Positions 10,866 to 19,029 of a DNA stretch of 56,175 nt are shown in pieces. The stretch is from positions 1 to 56,175 of the forward strand of contig NZ_AJXW01000058.1 of assembly GCF_000264375.1 (NCBI RefSeq). The letters run 5' to 3'. The first letter of the stretch is position 1, and each line of letters begins with the position of its first letter. Made by a program: the position numbers and the translations under genes. The stretch is from Rhodanobacter thiooxydans LCS2. Its GTDB lineage: Bacteria > Pseudomonadota > Gammaproteobacteria > Xanthomonadales > Rhodanobacteraceae. The notes below the pieces were generated by a model. It searched no databases, was not told where the DNA came from, and saw nothing but the letters and a program-made list of their open reading frames with translations.

Positions 10866-12740
10866 ATGAGCCAATTCGCATTGCTGGGCAAGCGCCGCTT
10901 CGCGCCGTTTTTCTGGACCCAGGCGCTGGGGGCGTTCAACGACAATGCGTTCCGCAATTCGCTGGTGATGCTGGTGGCGTTTCAGATGGGGCTGGGCGAC
11001 CGCGCGGTGTCGCTGTACACCAACCTGGCGCCGGCGCTATTCATCATCCCCTTCTTCCTGTTTTCCGCCACTGCCGGACAGCTGGCCGAGAAGTACGAGA
11101 AGAGCCGGATCATCCGCTATGTGAAGCTGTTCGAGATCGGCGCGATGGCGCTGGCTGCGTACGGTTTCTACACGCACCACACCACACTGCTGCTGGTCGT
11201 GCTGTTCATGATGGGGATGCACTCGGCCACGTTCGGGCCGATCAAGTACGCGATCCTGCCGCAGGCGCTGAAGCCGGAGGAACTGGTCGGCGGCAACGGG
11301 CTGGTGGAGATGGGCACGCAGATGGCGATGCTGGTCGGCATGATCGCCGGCAACTCGCTGATGCTGGTGGCTGGCGTGGGGCCGCTGCTGGCGTCGGGCG
11401 CCACCATCGCGGTAGCGGTGGCCGGTTACCTGGCTTCCCGTCGCATTCCGCCGGCGCCGGCGACTGCGCCGGAACTGAAGTTCAACTGGAATCCGTTCAG
11501 CGAGACCGCGCGGGTGCTGGCGATCACCCGCGCCGATCGCGCGGTGTTCAACGCGGTGCTGGGTATCTCGTGGTTCTGGTTTTTCGGCACGGTGCTGATT
11601 GCGCAGCTGCCGATCTACACGCGCGAGACGCTGGGTGGCGACGGCTCGGTCAACACGCTGGTGCTGACCCTGTTCTCGATCGGCACCGGCGTCGGCGCGC
11701 TGCTGTGCGAGAAGATGTCGGGCCGGCGGGTGGAGATCGGCCTGGTGCCGCTGGGTGCGTTCGGGCTGACCGCATTCGGCGTGGACCTGTACTTCGCGCG
11801 GCATGGCGTGGCGGCGGTGCGCGGGCTGGACTGGCTGGCCTTCCTGCACGGCGCGGGCAGCTGGCGCGTGGTGCTCGACCTTACCCTGATCGGCGTGTTC
11901 GCCGGCTTCTACGTGGTGCCGCTGTTCGCCTACGTGCAGGCGCGCGCGCCGCGCGAGAAGCTGTCGCGGATCATCGCCGGCACCAACATCCTCAATGCGC
12001 TGCTGATCGTGCTGGCCGCCGGTTTCGGCCTGGGGCTGGGCGCGCTGGGGCTGGATGCGCCGCAGATCTTCCTGGCCGCAGCCCTGCTCAATGTGCTGGT
12101 GGCCTGGTATATCTTCACCCTGGTGCCCGAGTTCGTGATGCGTTTCATCACCTGGGTGCTGGTGAACACGCTGTACCGGGTGCGCGCCGACGGTGCCGAA
12201 CAGATTCCCGAGGAAGGGCCGGTGCTGCTGGTCTGCAACCACGTCAGCTACATGGACCCGCTGCTGCTGATGGCGAAGCTGCGCCGGCCGGTGCGCTTCG
12301 TGATGTACTACAAGATCTTCAACATCCCGCTGCTCAGCTTCGTGTTCCGCACCGCCAGGGCGATCCCGATCGCCGGGCACAAGGAAGATCCCGCGGTGCT
12401 GCAGCAAGCCTACGACGCGATCGACGCCGCGCTGGCCGCCGGCGAGGTGGTGTGCATCTTCCCGGAAGGCGGCCTGACCACCGATGGCGAGATCGCGCCG
12501 TTCCGTCCCGGCGTGGAGAAGATCCTGGCGCGGCGACCGGTACCGGTGGTGCCGATGACGCTGCGCGGCCTGTGGGGCAGCGTGTGGAGCCGGCGCGATT
12601 CGATGCTTCATCGCGCGCGCCTGCCGCGCCGGTTCCGGGCGCGGGTGGAATTGGTGGTGGACGCACCGCAGGCGCCGGTGCAGGTCTCGGCGGCGACGCT
12701 GGAGGTGCGGGTGCGCGAGTTGCGTGGAGAACGGGCCTGA
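10866..12740 (+). CDS. LplT-type MFS transporter fused to a PlsC-type acyltransferase
   Basis: A 624-residue inner-membrane fusion. Residues 1 to about 410 are a 12-helix major facilitator domain starting FFWTQALGAFNDNAFRN, as in lysophospholipid flippases (LplT). Residues about 430-624 are a PlsC/AGPAT acyltransferase with the HX4D motif in NHVSYMDPLLL and the FPEGGLTTDGE motif. The pairing suggests inward flipping of lysophospholipids and their re-acylation in one polypeptide. The acyl-ACP synthetase domain found in longer LplT-Aas proteins is absent. The SD (AAGG) is 7 bp before the ATG. Monocistronic, converging with ampE. Confidence 0.9.
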   Translation: MSQFALLGKRRFAPFFWTQALGAFNDNAFRNSLVMLVAFQMGLGDRAVSLYTNLAPALFIIPFFLFSATAGQLAEKYEKSRIIRYVKLFEIGAMALAAYGFYTHHTTLLLVVLFMMGMHSATFGPIKYAILPQALKPEELVGGNGLVEMGTQMAMLVGMIAGNSLMLVAGVGPLLASGATIAVAVAGYLASRRIPPAPATAPELKFNWNPFSETARVLAITRADRAVFNAVLGISWFWFFGTVLIAQLPIYTRETLGGDGSVNTLVLTLFSIGTGVGALLCEKMSGRRVEIGLVPLGAFGLTAFGVDLYFARHGVAAVRGLDWLAFLHGAGSWRVVLDLTLIGVFAGFYVVPLFAYVQARAPREKLSRIIAGTNILNALLIVLAAGFGLGLGALGLDAPQIFLAAALLNVLVAWYIFTLVPEFVMRFITWVLVNTLYRVRADGAEQIPEEGPVLLVCNHVSYMDPLLLMAKLRRPVRFVMYYKIFNIPLLSFVFRTARAIPIAGHKEDPAVLQQAYDAIDAALAAGEVVCIFPEGGLTTDGEIAPFRPGVEKILARRPVPVVPMTLRGLWGSVWSRRDSMLHRARLPRRFRARVELVVDAPQAPVQVSAATLEVRVRELRGERA

Positions 12741-12749
12741 TCCGCCCAC

Positions 12750-13619
12750 TCAGCCGATCCAGCCGCCGACCACCACCAGTGCCACCACGCTGAGCCACGC
12801 CAGCAGCGCGCGCAGCAGGGCGCTGCGCAGGCGTCGCAATTCGGCCAGCGGATCGCTGTGCTCTTCGGCGTAACCGTCGCCGGCCTCGATGTCGATCAGC
12901 ACGTCGGCCTGCGCCGCGACGCCCAGGAAGCCTGGGCCGGTCGCGTACCAGCTGGTCGAGGCGGCCTGGTTGTGCCAGCGTCGCCAGGCGCCGATCACCG
13001 CCTCCCAGTGGCCGACCACGGCCAGGGTGAAGGTCAGCAGTTGCGCCGGCAGCCAGTCAAGCGCGTTGGCCACGTAGCTGGCAGCGCGGCGGCTGTCCGC
13101 ATCAAGCCGCAGCGTGTCGTCGCGGCCCAGCGTCTGCGCCAGCCGGTACGCCAGCGCTCCGGCCGGGCCGAGCAGGAAGAACCACAGCAGCACGGCGAAG
13201 CGTCGGCGCAGCGCGGCGTATGCGATCGCCTCGCCCAGCGCCGGTGCATTCCAGGCAATCGGCTGGCCGCCGTCAGCCAGCGCCTGCGCCGCGGCTTCGC
13301 GGCTGGCGCCGTCCGGGGCGTCCAGGATCGCCTCCAGGTCGACCTCGAACTCGCGCGGACCGAGGCAGTACAGCAGCACCACCAGCGCAAACAGCAACGG
13401 CAGCAGTGCGCCCAGCGGTGTATGCCCGAGCAGCCACTCCAGCAACGCGCACAGCACCAGTGGCAACAGCAGGGCCAGCGCCACGCGGCTGCCGCCACTG
13501 GTATCCGCCAGTTGCGTCACCCAGCGGCGAAACAGGCCATCACCGCGCCAGCGTGCCAGTTGCGGCATCACGTGCAGCAGGCCGAGGGCGACGAGGGCAA
13601 CCAGCAGACGGATGGCCAT
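12750..13619 (-). CDS. ampE: AmpE-like regulatory membrane protein
   Basis: A 289-residue inner-membrane protein with four or five hydrophobic segments. The LLYCLGPREF segment and the later RRFAVLLWFFLLGPAGALAY segment are typical of AmpE, the membrane partner of the anhydro-muropeptide amidase AmpD in beta-lactamase induction and peptidoglycan recycling. The Met at 13619 (MAIRLLVALVALG) gives the family length; an upstream in-frame extension to 13676 is less likely. No ampD is adjacent in the window. The assignment rests on these motifs and the length. Confidence 0.78.
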   Translation of the reverse strand: MAIRLLVALVALGLLHVMPQLARWRGDGLFRRWVTQLADTSGGSRVALALLLPLVLCALLEWLLGHTPLGALLPLLFALVVLLYCLGPREFEVDLEAILDAPDGASREAAAQALADGGQPIAWNAPALGEAIAYAALRRRFAVLLWFFLLGPAGALAYRLAQTLGRDDTLRLDADSRRAASYVANALDWLPAQLLTFTLAVVGHWEAVIGAWRRWHNQAASTSWYATGPGFLGVAAQADVLIDIEAGDGYAEEHSDPLAELRRLRSALLRALLAWLSVVALVVVGGWIG

Positions 13620-13703
13620 GATGAAAGGGCTCGCGGACAATGGCTGCCATTGTAAGAGGCCGCCCGCGATCGCCAAGTGCCGAAGCGGTATCGCGCAGCG
13701 GCG

Positions 13704-14393
13704 TCAATCGCCGCGGGTCGCGCGGCGGGAGATCGCGTCGATGGTGGGGTCGATGGCGTCATGCTCCCCCTGCGGGCCGCAACCGTCAGCGTCGAGCGCG
13801 CGTTCCGCCAGCTGGCGCGTGACGAACTGGTTGGCGCTGCGCTCCATTTTCATGCGTTCGTACTTGCAGCGGCTGGCGGTGGTCATCGCTTGCACCAGCT
13901 GCCGCAGGCTCGGTGCGGCGCGCAGCGGGATGCCGGTGCGTGATGGCGCGTCCGAACCCGGCAGGCGCACACGTGGCGCCCACCGCACTGCGGCAGCGCC
14001 GGCGAGGGCGGCGTGGTAGTCGTCGGAACCGTTCGGCGCGATGGCTGGCGCAACGACGAGCATTGCTGCGTGCGGGCGCGGTACGACGTCTGCAGGCAAC
14101 GTGCGTGCGGGGTTTGCCGCCTGCGCCGATCGGGGATGCCTGGGCGATGGCGAACGCGGGCTCGCGGCTGGCCGCTTGCCGGGCCGTGCGAGCAAGTGGA
14201 GCTGCATCACCGCGCCGCCGCGCAGGAGGGTAGTGGTCGGCCGATACGGCGGCGCGGGACGCAGCAGCAGCGCCAGGGTGAACAGATGCAGCGCCGTGAC
14301 GCCGCCGAGGATCGCTCCGCGGCGCCATGCGGCCCGCCAGCGATGCGCGCGCGATGGGTCACCGGTATGGGGCAGTGTGCTTCCGTGCGGCAT
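13704..14393 (-). CDS. Uncharacterised single-pass membrane protein
   Basis: I do not recognise this 229-residue protein. An arginine-rich N-terminus is followed by one hydrophobic segment (about residues 29-46, GGVTALHLFTLALLLRP), then a proline/arginine-rich linker and a C-terminal soluble part with conserved-looking MTTASRCKYERMKMERS. The topology, a short cytoplasmic tail with one anchor and a periplasmic tail, resembles TonB-like or envelope hypothetical proteins. Coding is supported by the single long open frame with an ATG start and the hydrophobic anchor; an alternative reading as non-coding cannot be excluded. Confidence 0.55.
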   Translation of the reverse strand: MPHGSTLPHTGDPSRAHRWRAAWRRGAILGGVTALHLFTLALLLRPAPPYRPTTTLLRGGAVMQLHLLARPGKRPAASPRSPSPRHPRSAQAANPARTLPADVVPRPHAAMLVVAPAIAPNGSDDYHAALAGAAAVRWAPRVRLPGSDAPSRTGIPLRAAPSLRQLVQAMTTASRCKYERMKMERSANQFVTRQLAERALDADGCGPQGEHDAIDPTIDAISRRATRGD

Positions 14394-14457
14394 GGCCGAT
14401 CCCTGGCGGCGGATACGGCAAAGACCGGTGGATCGGCGTGAAGTTCGCGTCGCTGGA

Positions 14458-15432
14458 TCAGCCAGGCGTGGCGGCGGCGGTCAACGCGTCCAGCTCCAGT
14501 CCGGCCCGCTGCCGCAGCCAGTGCGCGAGCAGCTGGTAGGACACCGACAAGCGCGTGGATGGCAGGAAGCTGCCGTCGGCGATGCCGTCGACGATCTGCG
14601 CCGGGGTGAACCAGCGCGCGTCTTCTAGTTCGTGGTCGCGCATGCGGATCTGCCGCGACACGGCGGTGGCGATGAAGCCGACCATCAGCGAGGCGGGCAT
14701 CGGCCACGGCTGCGAGGAGTGGTAGCGCACCTGGTCGATGATCACTCCGGCCTCCTCGGCCACCTCACGGCGCACCGCGTCCTCCAGTGCCTCGCCCGGT
14801 TCGACGAAGCCGGCCAGCGTGGAGTAGCGCCCCGGCGGCCAGCCGGCCTGGCGGCCGAGCAGGCAGGCACCGTTGTGCTCGACCAGCATGATCACGGCGG
14901 CGTCGGTGCGCGGAAAGTGCAGCCGCGCGCACTCCGCATTGGTGCATTGCGCGCGGTGACCGGCGGCGACCAGCAGCAGCGGCGCGCCGCAGTGGGTGCA
15001 GAAGCGCGTCTCGCGCTGCCAGTGCGACAGGCCCTTGGCATAGGCGAACAGGCTGGCCTCGTCGGCCGCCAGCAGCAGGCCGGCGCTGCGCAGGCTCATG
15101 CGGCGGGCGTCGAGCGCGTGTTCCAGCTCGCCCATGCGGGCAGGGTCGTCCGCCACCAGCAGGAAGTGCGGGCGTTCGTACGCCATGCCCAGCAGGCTGG
15201 CGCGCAGGTCGCCGAACCATCGCTCGCGTTCGTTCGCGTCGAGCCAGCGCAGCGCGTCGCGGTCGCGGTGCAGGAAGGCCTCGCCGGCGCCGTCCAGCAG
15301 CAGGTAGCGCGCCAGTGGCGAGCGGGCCTGTTCGACGATCCATGCCGATTCGTCGCGCAACTCGGCGACGCGGTCGAGCACCAGGCTGAGCCCGGCGAAA
15401 GTGTTCAGCGGAGGCTGGACGGCCCGGTCCAT
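14458..15432 (-). CDS. nudC: NAD+ diphosphatase NudC (NADH pyrophosphatase)
   Basis: A 324-residue Nudix hydrolase that cleaves NAD(H) to NMN(H) and AMP and can remove NAD caps from RNA. The NudC architecture is complete: an N-terminal NudC-like domain, a four-cysteine zinc ribbon starting FCTHCGAP near residue 140, then the Nudix box beginning GFVEPGEALEDAV near residue 208 with REVAEEAG. The characteristic SQPWPMPASLM segment that distinguishes NudC from other Nudix enzymes follows. The start at 15432 (MDRAVQPP) lies 11 bp after the erpA stop, so the two genes are probably cotranscribed. Confidence 0.93.
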   Translation of the reverse strand: MDRAVQPPLNTFAGLSLVLDRVAELRDESAWIVEQARSPLARYLLLDGAGEAFLHRDRDALRWLDANERERWFGDLRASLLGMAYERPHFLLVADDPARMGELEHALDARRMSLRSAGLLLAADEASLFAYAKGLSHWQRETRFCTHCGAPLLLVAAGHRAQCTNAECARLHFPRTDAAVIMLVEHNGACLLGRQAGWPPGRYSTLAGFVEPGEALEDAVRREVAEEAGVIIDQVRYHSSQPWPMPASLMVGFIATAVSRQIRMRDHELEDARWFTPAQIVDGIADGSFLPSTRLSVSYQLLAHWLRQRAGLELDALTAAATPG

Positions 15433-15443
15433 CGGCGCCGTCC

Positions 15444-15818
15444 TCAGGCCGAGAACGAGGAGCCGCAGCCGCAGGTGGTCTTGGCGTTCGGGTTGCTGAT
15501 CACGAACTGCGCGCCACTGAGGTTCTCGGCGTAGTCGATCTGCGCGCCGCCGAGGTACTGCAGCGAGAGCGGGTCGCACAGCAGGGTCACGCCGTCGCGT
15601 TCGATCGCCAGGTCGTCCTCGGCCTGGGCCTCGTCGAAGGTGAAGCCGTACTGGAAGCCCGAGCAGCCGCCGCCGGAGATGTACACGCGCAGCTTCAGCG
15701 CGGGGTTGCCTTCCTCGGCAATCAGCTCATGCACCTTGTGCGCGGCGGCGGCGGTGAACACCAGCGGGGCGCCGCCGCTGCGGTAATCGGGAATAGCGGT
15801 GAAAGTTTCCATGGGCAT
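15444..15818 (-). CDS. erpA: Iron-sulfur cluster insertion protein ErpA
   Basis: A 124-residue A-type Fe-S carrier. The three cluster-binding cysteines are present: Cys52 in [11 protein letters not shown], and Cys116 and Cys118 in [10 protein letters not shown]-type carriers hand 4Fe-4S clusters to apo-enzymes. MPMETF (15818) was chosen; the Met two codons later (15812) is equally possible, and the longer upstream open frame has no family support. It lies upstream of nudC and downstream of the bactofilin gene in one same-strand run. ErpA versus IscA cannot be separated with certainty by eye; the absence of isc neighbours favours ErpA. Confidence 0.92.
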   Translation of the reverse strand: MPMETFTAIPDYRSGGAPLVFTAAAAHKVHELIAEEGNPALKLRVYISGGGCSGFQYGFTFDEAQAEDDLAIERDGVTLLCDPLSLQYLGGAQIDYAENLSGAQFVISNPNAKTTCGCGSSFSA

Positions 15819-15858
15819 CTGAATGGGGGCGAACGGACCTGTAGGCAAGCATACCGCG

Positions 15859-16287
15859 TCAGGCCGGCACAGCCTCATCCAGGGTGGCGTCCGGCGCCGG
15901 CAATTCGCGCGGAGCACCCTCCGCCTGGCGCGAGATGCGTCCGTTGACCTGCGCACCGGCGGCCATTTCCAGCGTGTGGTAGCGCAGGTCGCCGTCGATG
16001 TGCGCCTGCGGCGCCAGTTCCAGCCGCACGCTGACGTTGACGTCGCCGGTCACGTGGCCGTTGATCACCGCCTGCGGCACATGGATCTCGCCGTGCACCT
16101 GGCCGTGCTCGCTGAGCGTGAACACGGCGTCCTCGCCCTCGCCCAGCACGCTGCCCTCGATGCGGCCATCCAGGTGCAGCGCGCCGCTGAAGCGCAGGTC
16201 GCCGCGGATCACCGTGCCGCGGGCGATCAGGCTGGTTTCGTTGCTGTGGTTGCGATCGTTGCGATCGCTGCGTCTACGGTTGAGCAT
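15859..16287 (-). CDS. Bactofilin family polymer-forming protein
   Basis: A 142-residue protein with the bactofilin beta-helix: repeated short strands with G and hydrophobic periodicity ([20 protein letters not shown], then [20 protein letters not shown]), flanked by a basic N-terminus and a disordered tail. Bactofilins polymerise without nucleotides and scaffold cell-wall or polar structures at the inner membrane. It overlaps the end of the upstream DUF6776 gene by 14 bp, so the two products are probably made together. Confidence 0.9.
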   Translation of the reverse strand: MLNRRRSDRNDRNHSNETSLIARGTVIRGDLRFSGALHLDGRIEGSVLGEGEDAVFTLSEHGQVHGEIHVPQAVINGHVTGDVNVSVRLELAPQAHIDGDLRYHTLEMAAGAQVNGRISRQAEGAPRELPAPDATLDEAVPA

Positions 16288-17029
16288 CGCGGTCCCCTTC
16301 GGTGTTGGTGATGTTTCCGCTCAGTGCGGCGCCCCAGGCGACGGCACGGTTAACCGGCTCGCCGCCGGCAGGTTGAAGGCTGATGCGCAGTCGCGTCGGG
16401 CGGAAATCCGCGGGCAGCACAATGGTGCCGTGCAACTGCTGGAAATAGGCGAAGCGGAATGGCAGACCATTCTTCTGTGCGGCGTCGCCCAGCGCCGGCC
16501 ACTCCAGCCGGGTGACCTGGTTGCCGCGCAGGCCTTCCACGCTGAGCAGCACGTTGCCGGAAATCTCCTCGCCGCGCTTTGCGTTCTGGGTCAGGCTGAG
16601 GCTGACGTTCCAGCCGCGCGAGCCCACGATCGGCTGCAACTTCACTTCCTGCAGCTTCAGGCCCTGCCGCTGGGCGTCGCCGCCCACCAGGCGTGAATAG
16701 AATCCGAGGTCGGCGCGCAGTCCGTTCAGCTCCTCCTCGCGTTGTGCCAGGGTGCCGCGCAGCGAGCGGGTGGCGATTTCGTTGACCTGGGCCGCGCGCT
16801 GCAGGTTTGCCACCTGCTGCTTCAAATCGTCGATCTGGGCCAGCAGGGCGTTTTGCTGGCGATGGTCCACCGCGGCCGGCGCGGTCGCCCGCTCCACGAG
16901 TGCCCCAACGACCAGGCCCACCACCAGCAGGCTGCCGAGCCAGGCCAGGCCCAGCCACAGCAGGCGCCGGCGCCGATCAGCGTCGTCGTGCCGGCGCACG
17001 ATGAAGCGCGGAGGTGGTCGTGAGGCCAT
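16274..17029 (-). CDS. DUF6776 family membrane-anchored coiled-coil protein
   Basis: A 251-residue protein: basic cytoplasmic N-terminus, one membrane span (about residues 23-46), a coiled coil (about 58-105, QQNALLAQIDDLKQQVANLQ), then a beta-rich periplasmic domain ending before NITNTEG. This layout and its position directly upstream of a bactofilin match the DUF6776 proteins of Xanthomonadales. Function unknown; with the bactofilin it may link an inner-membrane scaffold to the cell wall. The ATG at 17029 follows a purine-rich stretch. Confidence 0.78.
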   Translation of the reverse strand: MASRPPPRFIVRRHDDADRRRRLLWLGLAWLGSLLVVGLVVGALVERATAPAAVDHRQQNALLAQIDDLKQQVANLQRAAQVNEIATRSLRGTLAQREEELNGLRADLGFYSRLVGGDAQRQGLKLQEVKLQPIVGSRGWNVSLSLTQNAKRGEEISGNVLLSVEGLRGNQVTRLEWPALGDAAQKNGLPFRFAYFQQLHGTIVLPADFRPTRLRISLQPAGGEPVNRAVAWGAALSGNITNTEGDRDAQP

Positions 17030-17146
17030 GCGGCGCGTTCCGGCGAAAATCAGAGATATAGCGCCGGGGTGACGAAAGCGTCAAGGAACGGCGACACGCT
17101 TCGGCACGCCGCAGTGCCCCGGCTGAAGGCCGCCAGGCCGCGTGGT

Positions 17147-17617
17147 TCAGCCGCGCATCTTGCTCTGCAGGTAGCGCTCGGCGCCGATGTCCCTGACCAG
17201 GCTGAACTGGGTTTCCAGCCAGTCGATGTGTTCTTCCTCGTCGTGCAGGATGTCCTTGAACAGGCTGCGGCTGACGTAGTCGGCAACGCCCTCGCTGTAC
17301 GCGATCGCCTCGCGCAGGTCCTTCACCGCGGCCAGTTCCAGGTCCAGGTCGCCCTGCAGCGACTCCAGCGCGTTCTCGCCGATGCGCAGCTTGCCCAGGT
17401 GCTGCAGGTTCGGCAGGCCGTCGAGGAACAGGATGCGCTCGATCAGGTGATCGGCGTGCTTCATCTCCTCGATCGACTCTTTGTATTCGTGCTCGGCCAG
17501 CTCGGCATAGCCCCAGTTCTTCAGCATCCGGCTGTGCAGGAAATACTGGTTGATCGCCGTCAGCTCGTTGTAGAGCACCTTGTTGAGGAACTCGATGACC
17601 TTCGCATCACCTTTCAT
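17147..17617 (-). CDS. bfr: Bacterioferritin
   Basis: A 156-residue four-helix ferritin subunit that oxidises and stores iron in a 24-mer. All canonical residues sit at textbook positions: ferroxidase ligands Glu18, Glu51, His54, Glu94, Glu127 and His130, and the haem-ligating Met52. The start at 17617 gives [12 protein letters not shown], the family N-terminus, with GGAG upstream; an 8-codon extension is possible but unlikely. The gene for the matching reductant-binding protein Bfd lies upstream on the same strand, 125 bp away, but bfr has no clear Fur site of its own. Confidence 0.97.
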   Translation of the reverse strand: MKGDAKVIEFLNKVLYNELTAINQYFLHSRMLKNWGYAELAEHEYKESIEEMKHADHLIERILFLDGLPNLQHLGKLRIGENALESLQGDLDLELAAVKDLREAIAYSEGVADYVSRSLFKDILHDEEEHIDWLETQFSLVRDIGAERYLQSKMRG

Positions 17618-17742
17618 GGCTTCCACTCCGATCGAAGACAACGCGAACTATACAAACTTCGCGTGTGGTCGGTGGCAACGCGCATGGCAACGATCCGCCG
17701 CTGCAGAGTCCAGGACTCCACACGGCGCATTGGAAACGGAGA

Positions 17743-17940
17743 TCAGGCTGCGGCGAGCGGCAGCTGGCAGGTGACCTGCAGCAAGGCCTGGTCGAACGTG
17801 GCGCGCGCTTCCTGCTCGCAGCAGCCGCAGCAGTCCGAGCAGCCGGTGCGGGCCTGCAGTTCGGCAAAAGTGCGCACGCCATCGGCCGCCTCGCGGCGGA
17901 TGGTGTGGTCGGTGACGGCGTTGCACATGCAGATGTACAT
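17743..17940 (-). CDS. bfd: Bacterioferritin-associated ferredoxin
   Basis: A 65-residue [2Fe-2S] protein that docks on bacterioferritin and passes electrons to release stored iron. It starts MYICMCNAVTD as in E. coli Bfd, with CxC at Cys4/Cys6 and CxxC at Cys34/Cys37. Three further cysteines follow at once (Cys38, Cys40, Cys41; segment CSDCCGCC), which is more than Bfd needs. The longer in-frame extension upstream has no family support. A Fur box lies 20 bp before the ATG, so expression should rise under iron starvation, when iron must be drawn from Bfr. Confidence 0.93.
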   Translation of the reverse strand: MYICMCNAVTDHTIRREAADGVRTFAELQARTGCSDCCGCCEQEARATFDQALLQVTCQLPLAAA

Positions 17941-17960
17941 GGCGCGCATTGGAACGCGAA

Positions 17961-17975
17961 TGCGAATGATTGTCA
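17961..17975 (-). promoter_or_regulatory. Fur box upstream of bfd
   Basis: TGCGAATGATTGTCA matches the 7-1-7 Fur consensus TGATAATNATTATCA at 11 of 14 defined positions. Its place 20 bp before the bfd ATG fits repression of bfd by Fe2+-Fur. Confidence 0.75.
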
Positions 17976-18005
17976 ACAAGCAGCCAGCCAGCTGCGACCA
18001 TTCGC

Positions 18006-18566
18006 TCAGGCGGCGGCACGTCCGTCGCGGGGGCCGGTGGGCGGGTTTCCAGTCTCCTCGCGTGGCGGCAGGCTGCCCAGCTGCACGCCGAACAGGTCCT
18101 CGACCAGCGGCGCGAAGTGGCGCAGCGCCCGCTCGTAGACCTGCCGCTTGAAGTTGACCACGTGCGCGGCGGGGTACCAGAAGTCGACCCAGCGCCACAG
18201 GTCGAACTCCGGCTTGTCGCAGGCATCCAGTTTCAGCGCCTCCTCGTCGCCGACCAGCTTGAGCAGGAACCAGACCTGCTTCTGGCCGATGCAGGTCGGC
18301 CGCTGGTGCCGGCGCACATAGCGCTCCGGCAACCGGTAGCGCAGCCAGCCGTGAGTGGCGCAGATCACCTCGACGTGGTGCGCGGCCAGCCCGGTCTCCT
18401 CTTCCAGCTCGCGGTACATCGCCTCCAGCGGCGTTTCGTCCGTGCGCATCCCGCCCTGCGGGAACTGCCAGCCGTCACGATTGACCCGGCGCGCCCAGAA
18501 CAGCTGGCCGGCTGCATTGAGCAGCACGATGCCGACGTTCGGACGATAGCCATCTACATCAATCAT
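18006..18566 (-). CDS. rppH: RNA pyrophosphohydrolase
   Basis: A 186-residue Nudix enzyme that removes pyrophosphate from the 5' end of mRNA and so starts RNase E-dependent decay. The N-terminus ([17 protein letters not shown]) and WQFPQGG lead into a Nudix box with [17 protein letters not shown] and EEETGL at residues 38-60, typical of RppH/NudH. The start at 18566 is supported by a perfect AGGAGG seven bases upstream; the longer open frame is not. The C-terminal tail ([19 protein letters not shown]) is disordered. Confidence 0.95.
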   Translation of the reverse strand: MIDVDGYRPNVGIVLLNAAGQLFWARRVNRDGWQFPQGGMRTDETPLEAMYRELEEETGLAAHHVEVICATHGWLRYRLPERYVRRHQRPTCIGQKQVWFLLKLVGDEEALKLDACDKPEFDLWRWVDFWYPAAHVVNFKRQVYERALRHFAPLVEDLFGVQLGSLPPREETGNPPTGPRDGRAAA

Positions 18567-18668
18567 GTCGCCTCCTGGGGCCCAACGGCGCGGTACTGCC
18601 CGCAAAGGCAGCCGCGGAGTCCTGCGCCGATTCAACCACAGCGCGCGAAGCGGCAGCAAGCAGCGGAC

Positions 18669-18697
18669 TTGAACCTGCCGGGCGACCCGACTACACT
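18669..18697 (+). promoter_or_regulatory. tRNA-Met promoter
   Basis: TTGAAC (18669-18674), a 17-bp spacer and TACACT (18692-18697) are followed by a GC-rich discriminator, as is usual for stringently controlled stable-RNA promoters. The tRNA begins 51 bp after the -10 box. Confidence 0.7.
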
Positions 18698-18747
18698 GCC
18701 GCGCCCCGCCCGCATCGTCCCGATGCCGGCACGGCGGGTTCCCTCAA

Positions 18748-18824
18748 GGCTATGTAGCTCAGCCGGTTAGAGCACAGCACTCATAATGCTGGGGTCGGTG
18801 GTTCGAGTCCACCCATAGCCACCA
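18748..18824 (+). tRNA. tRNA-Met (CAU), elongator type
   Basis: A 77-nt cloverleaf: acceptor stem GGCTATG/CATAGCC, D-arm with AGCTCAG and GGTTAGAGC, anticodon stem CAGCA/TGCTG with loop CTCATAA (anticodon CAT), T-arm GGTGGTTCGAGTCCACC, encoded 3' CCA. It closely matches elongator tRNA-Met of E. coli. Because CAU can also be modified to read Ile AUA, tRNA-Ile2 is the only alternative, and the sequence favours Met. Its 3' end is the island attachment site and remains intact. Confidence 0.96.
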
Positions 18825-18825
18825 A
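18802..18825 (+). other. attL core within the tRNA-Met 3' end
   Basis: TTCGAGTCCACCCATA plus GCCACCAA: T-loop through CCA end of the tRNA. The first 16 bases recur exactly at 36097-36112, and the remainder recurs with one G missing. Confidence 0.82.
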
Positions 18826-18867
18826 TGACCTGTTTCAAGACACCCCGACAAGACCCAAGAATCCTTC

Positions 18868-18894
18868 AAAACCCGCATAACAGCGGGTTTTTTT
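18868..18894 (+). terminator. Terminator after tRNA-Met, island-encoded
   Basis: AAACCCGC (18869-18876) pairs with GCGGGTTT (18883-18890), followed by TTTTG. It lies inside the island, so the tRNA now ends on a terminator brought in by the element. Confidence 0.85.
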
Positions 18895-18936
18895 GTGCCT
18901 ATACGTCCCGGCGGTACCCATTGAAGCCCACTCGTT

Positions 18937-18999
18937 CTGGGGGTAGTCTCGGGGGTAGTTGAGGGTTTTGGGGTATTCCTGCCCTAAAAATACCCCCAG
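18937..18999. repeat. Left-end integrase arm-type repeats
   Basis: Copies of CTGGGGGTAGT (18937-18947), CGGGGGTAGT (18950-18959), TTGGGGTATT (18968-18977) and the inverse copy AATACCCCCAG (18989-18999) lie between the att core and the integrase. The same motif recurs as a tandem pair at the right end. Interpreted as integrase arm-binding sites. Confidence 0.65.
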
Positions 19000-19029
19000 C
19001 CATCCACCGCCTCTTTTGGAGCACAGGGC

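Noticed and set aside
11037..12749. Long minus-strand open frames opposite the LplT-PlsC, TonB receptor, atpA, atpD and exporter genes
   Set aside because: They mirror high-GC genes with strong family matches, are rich in Arg/His/Gln in the pattern typical of antisense frames, and lack domains or ribosome binding sites.
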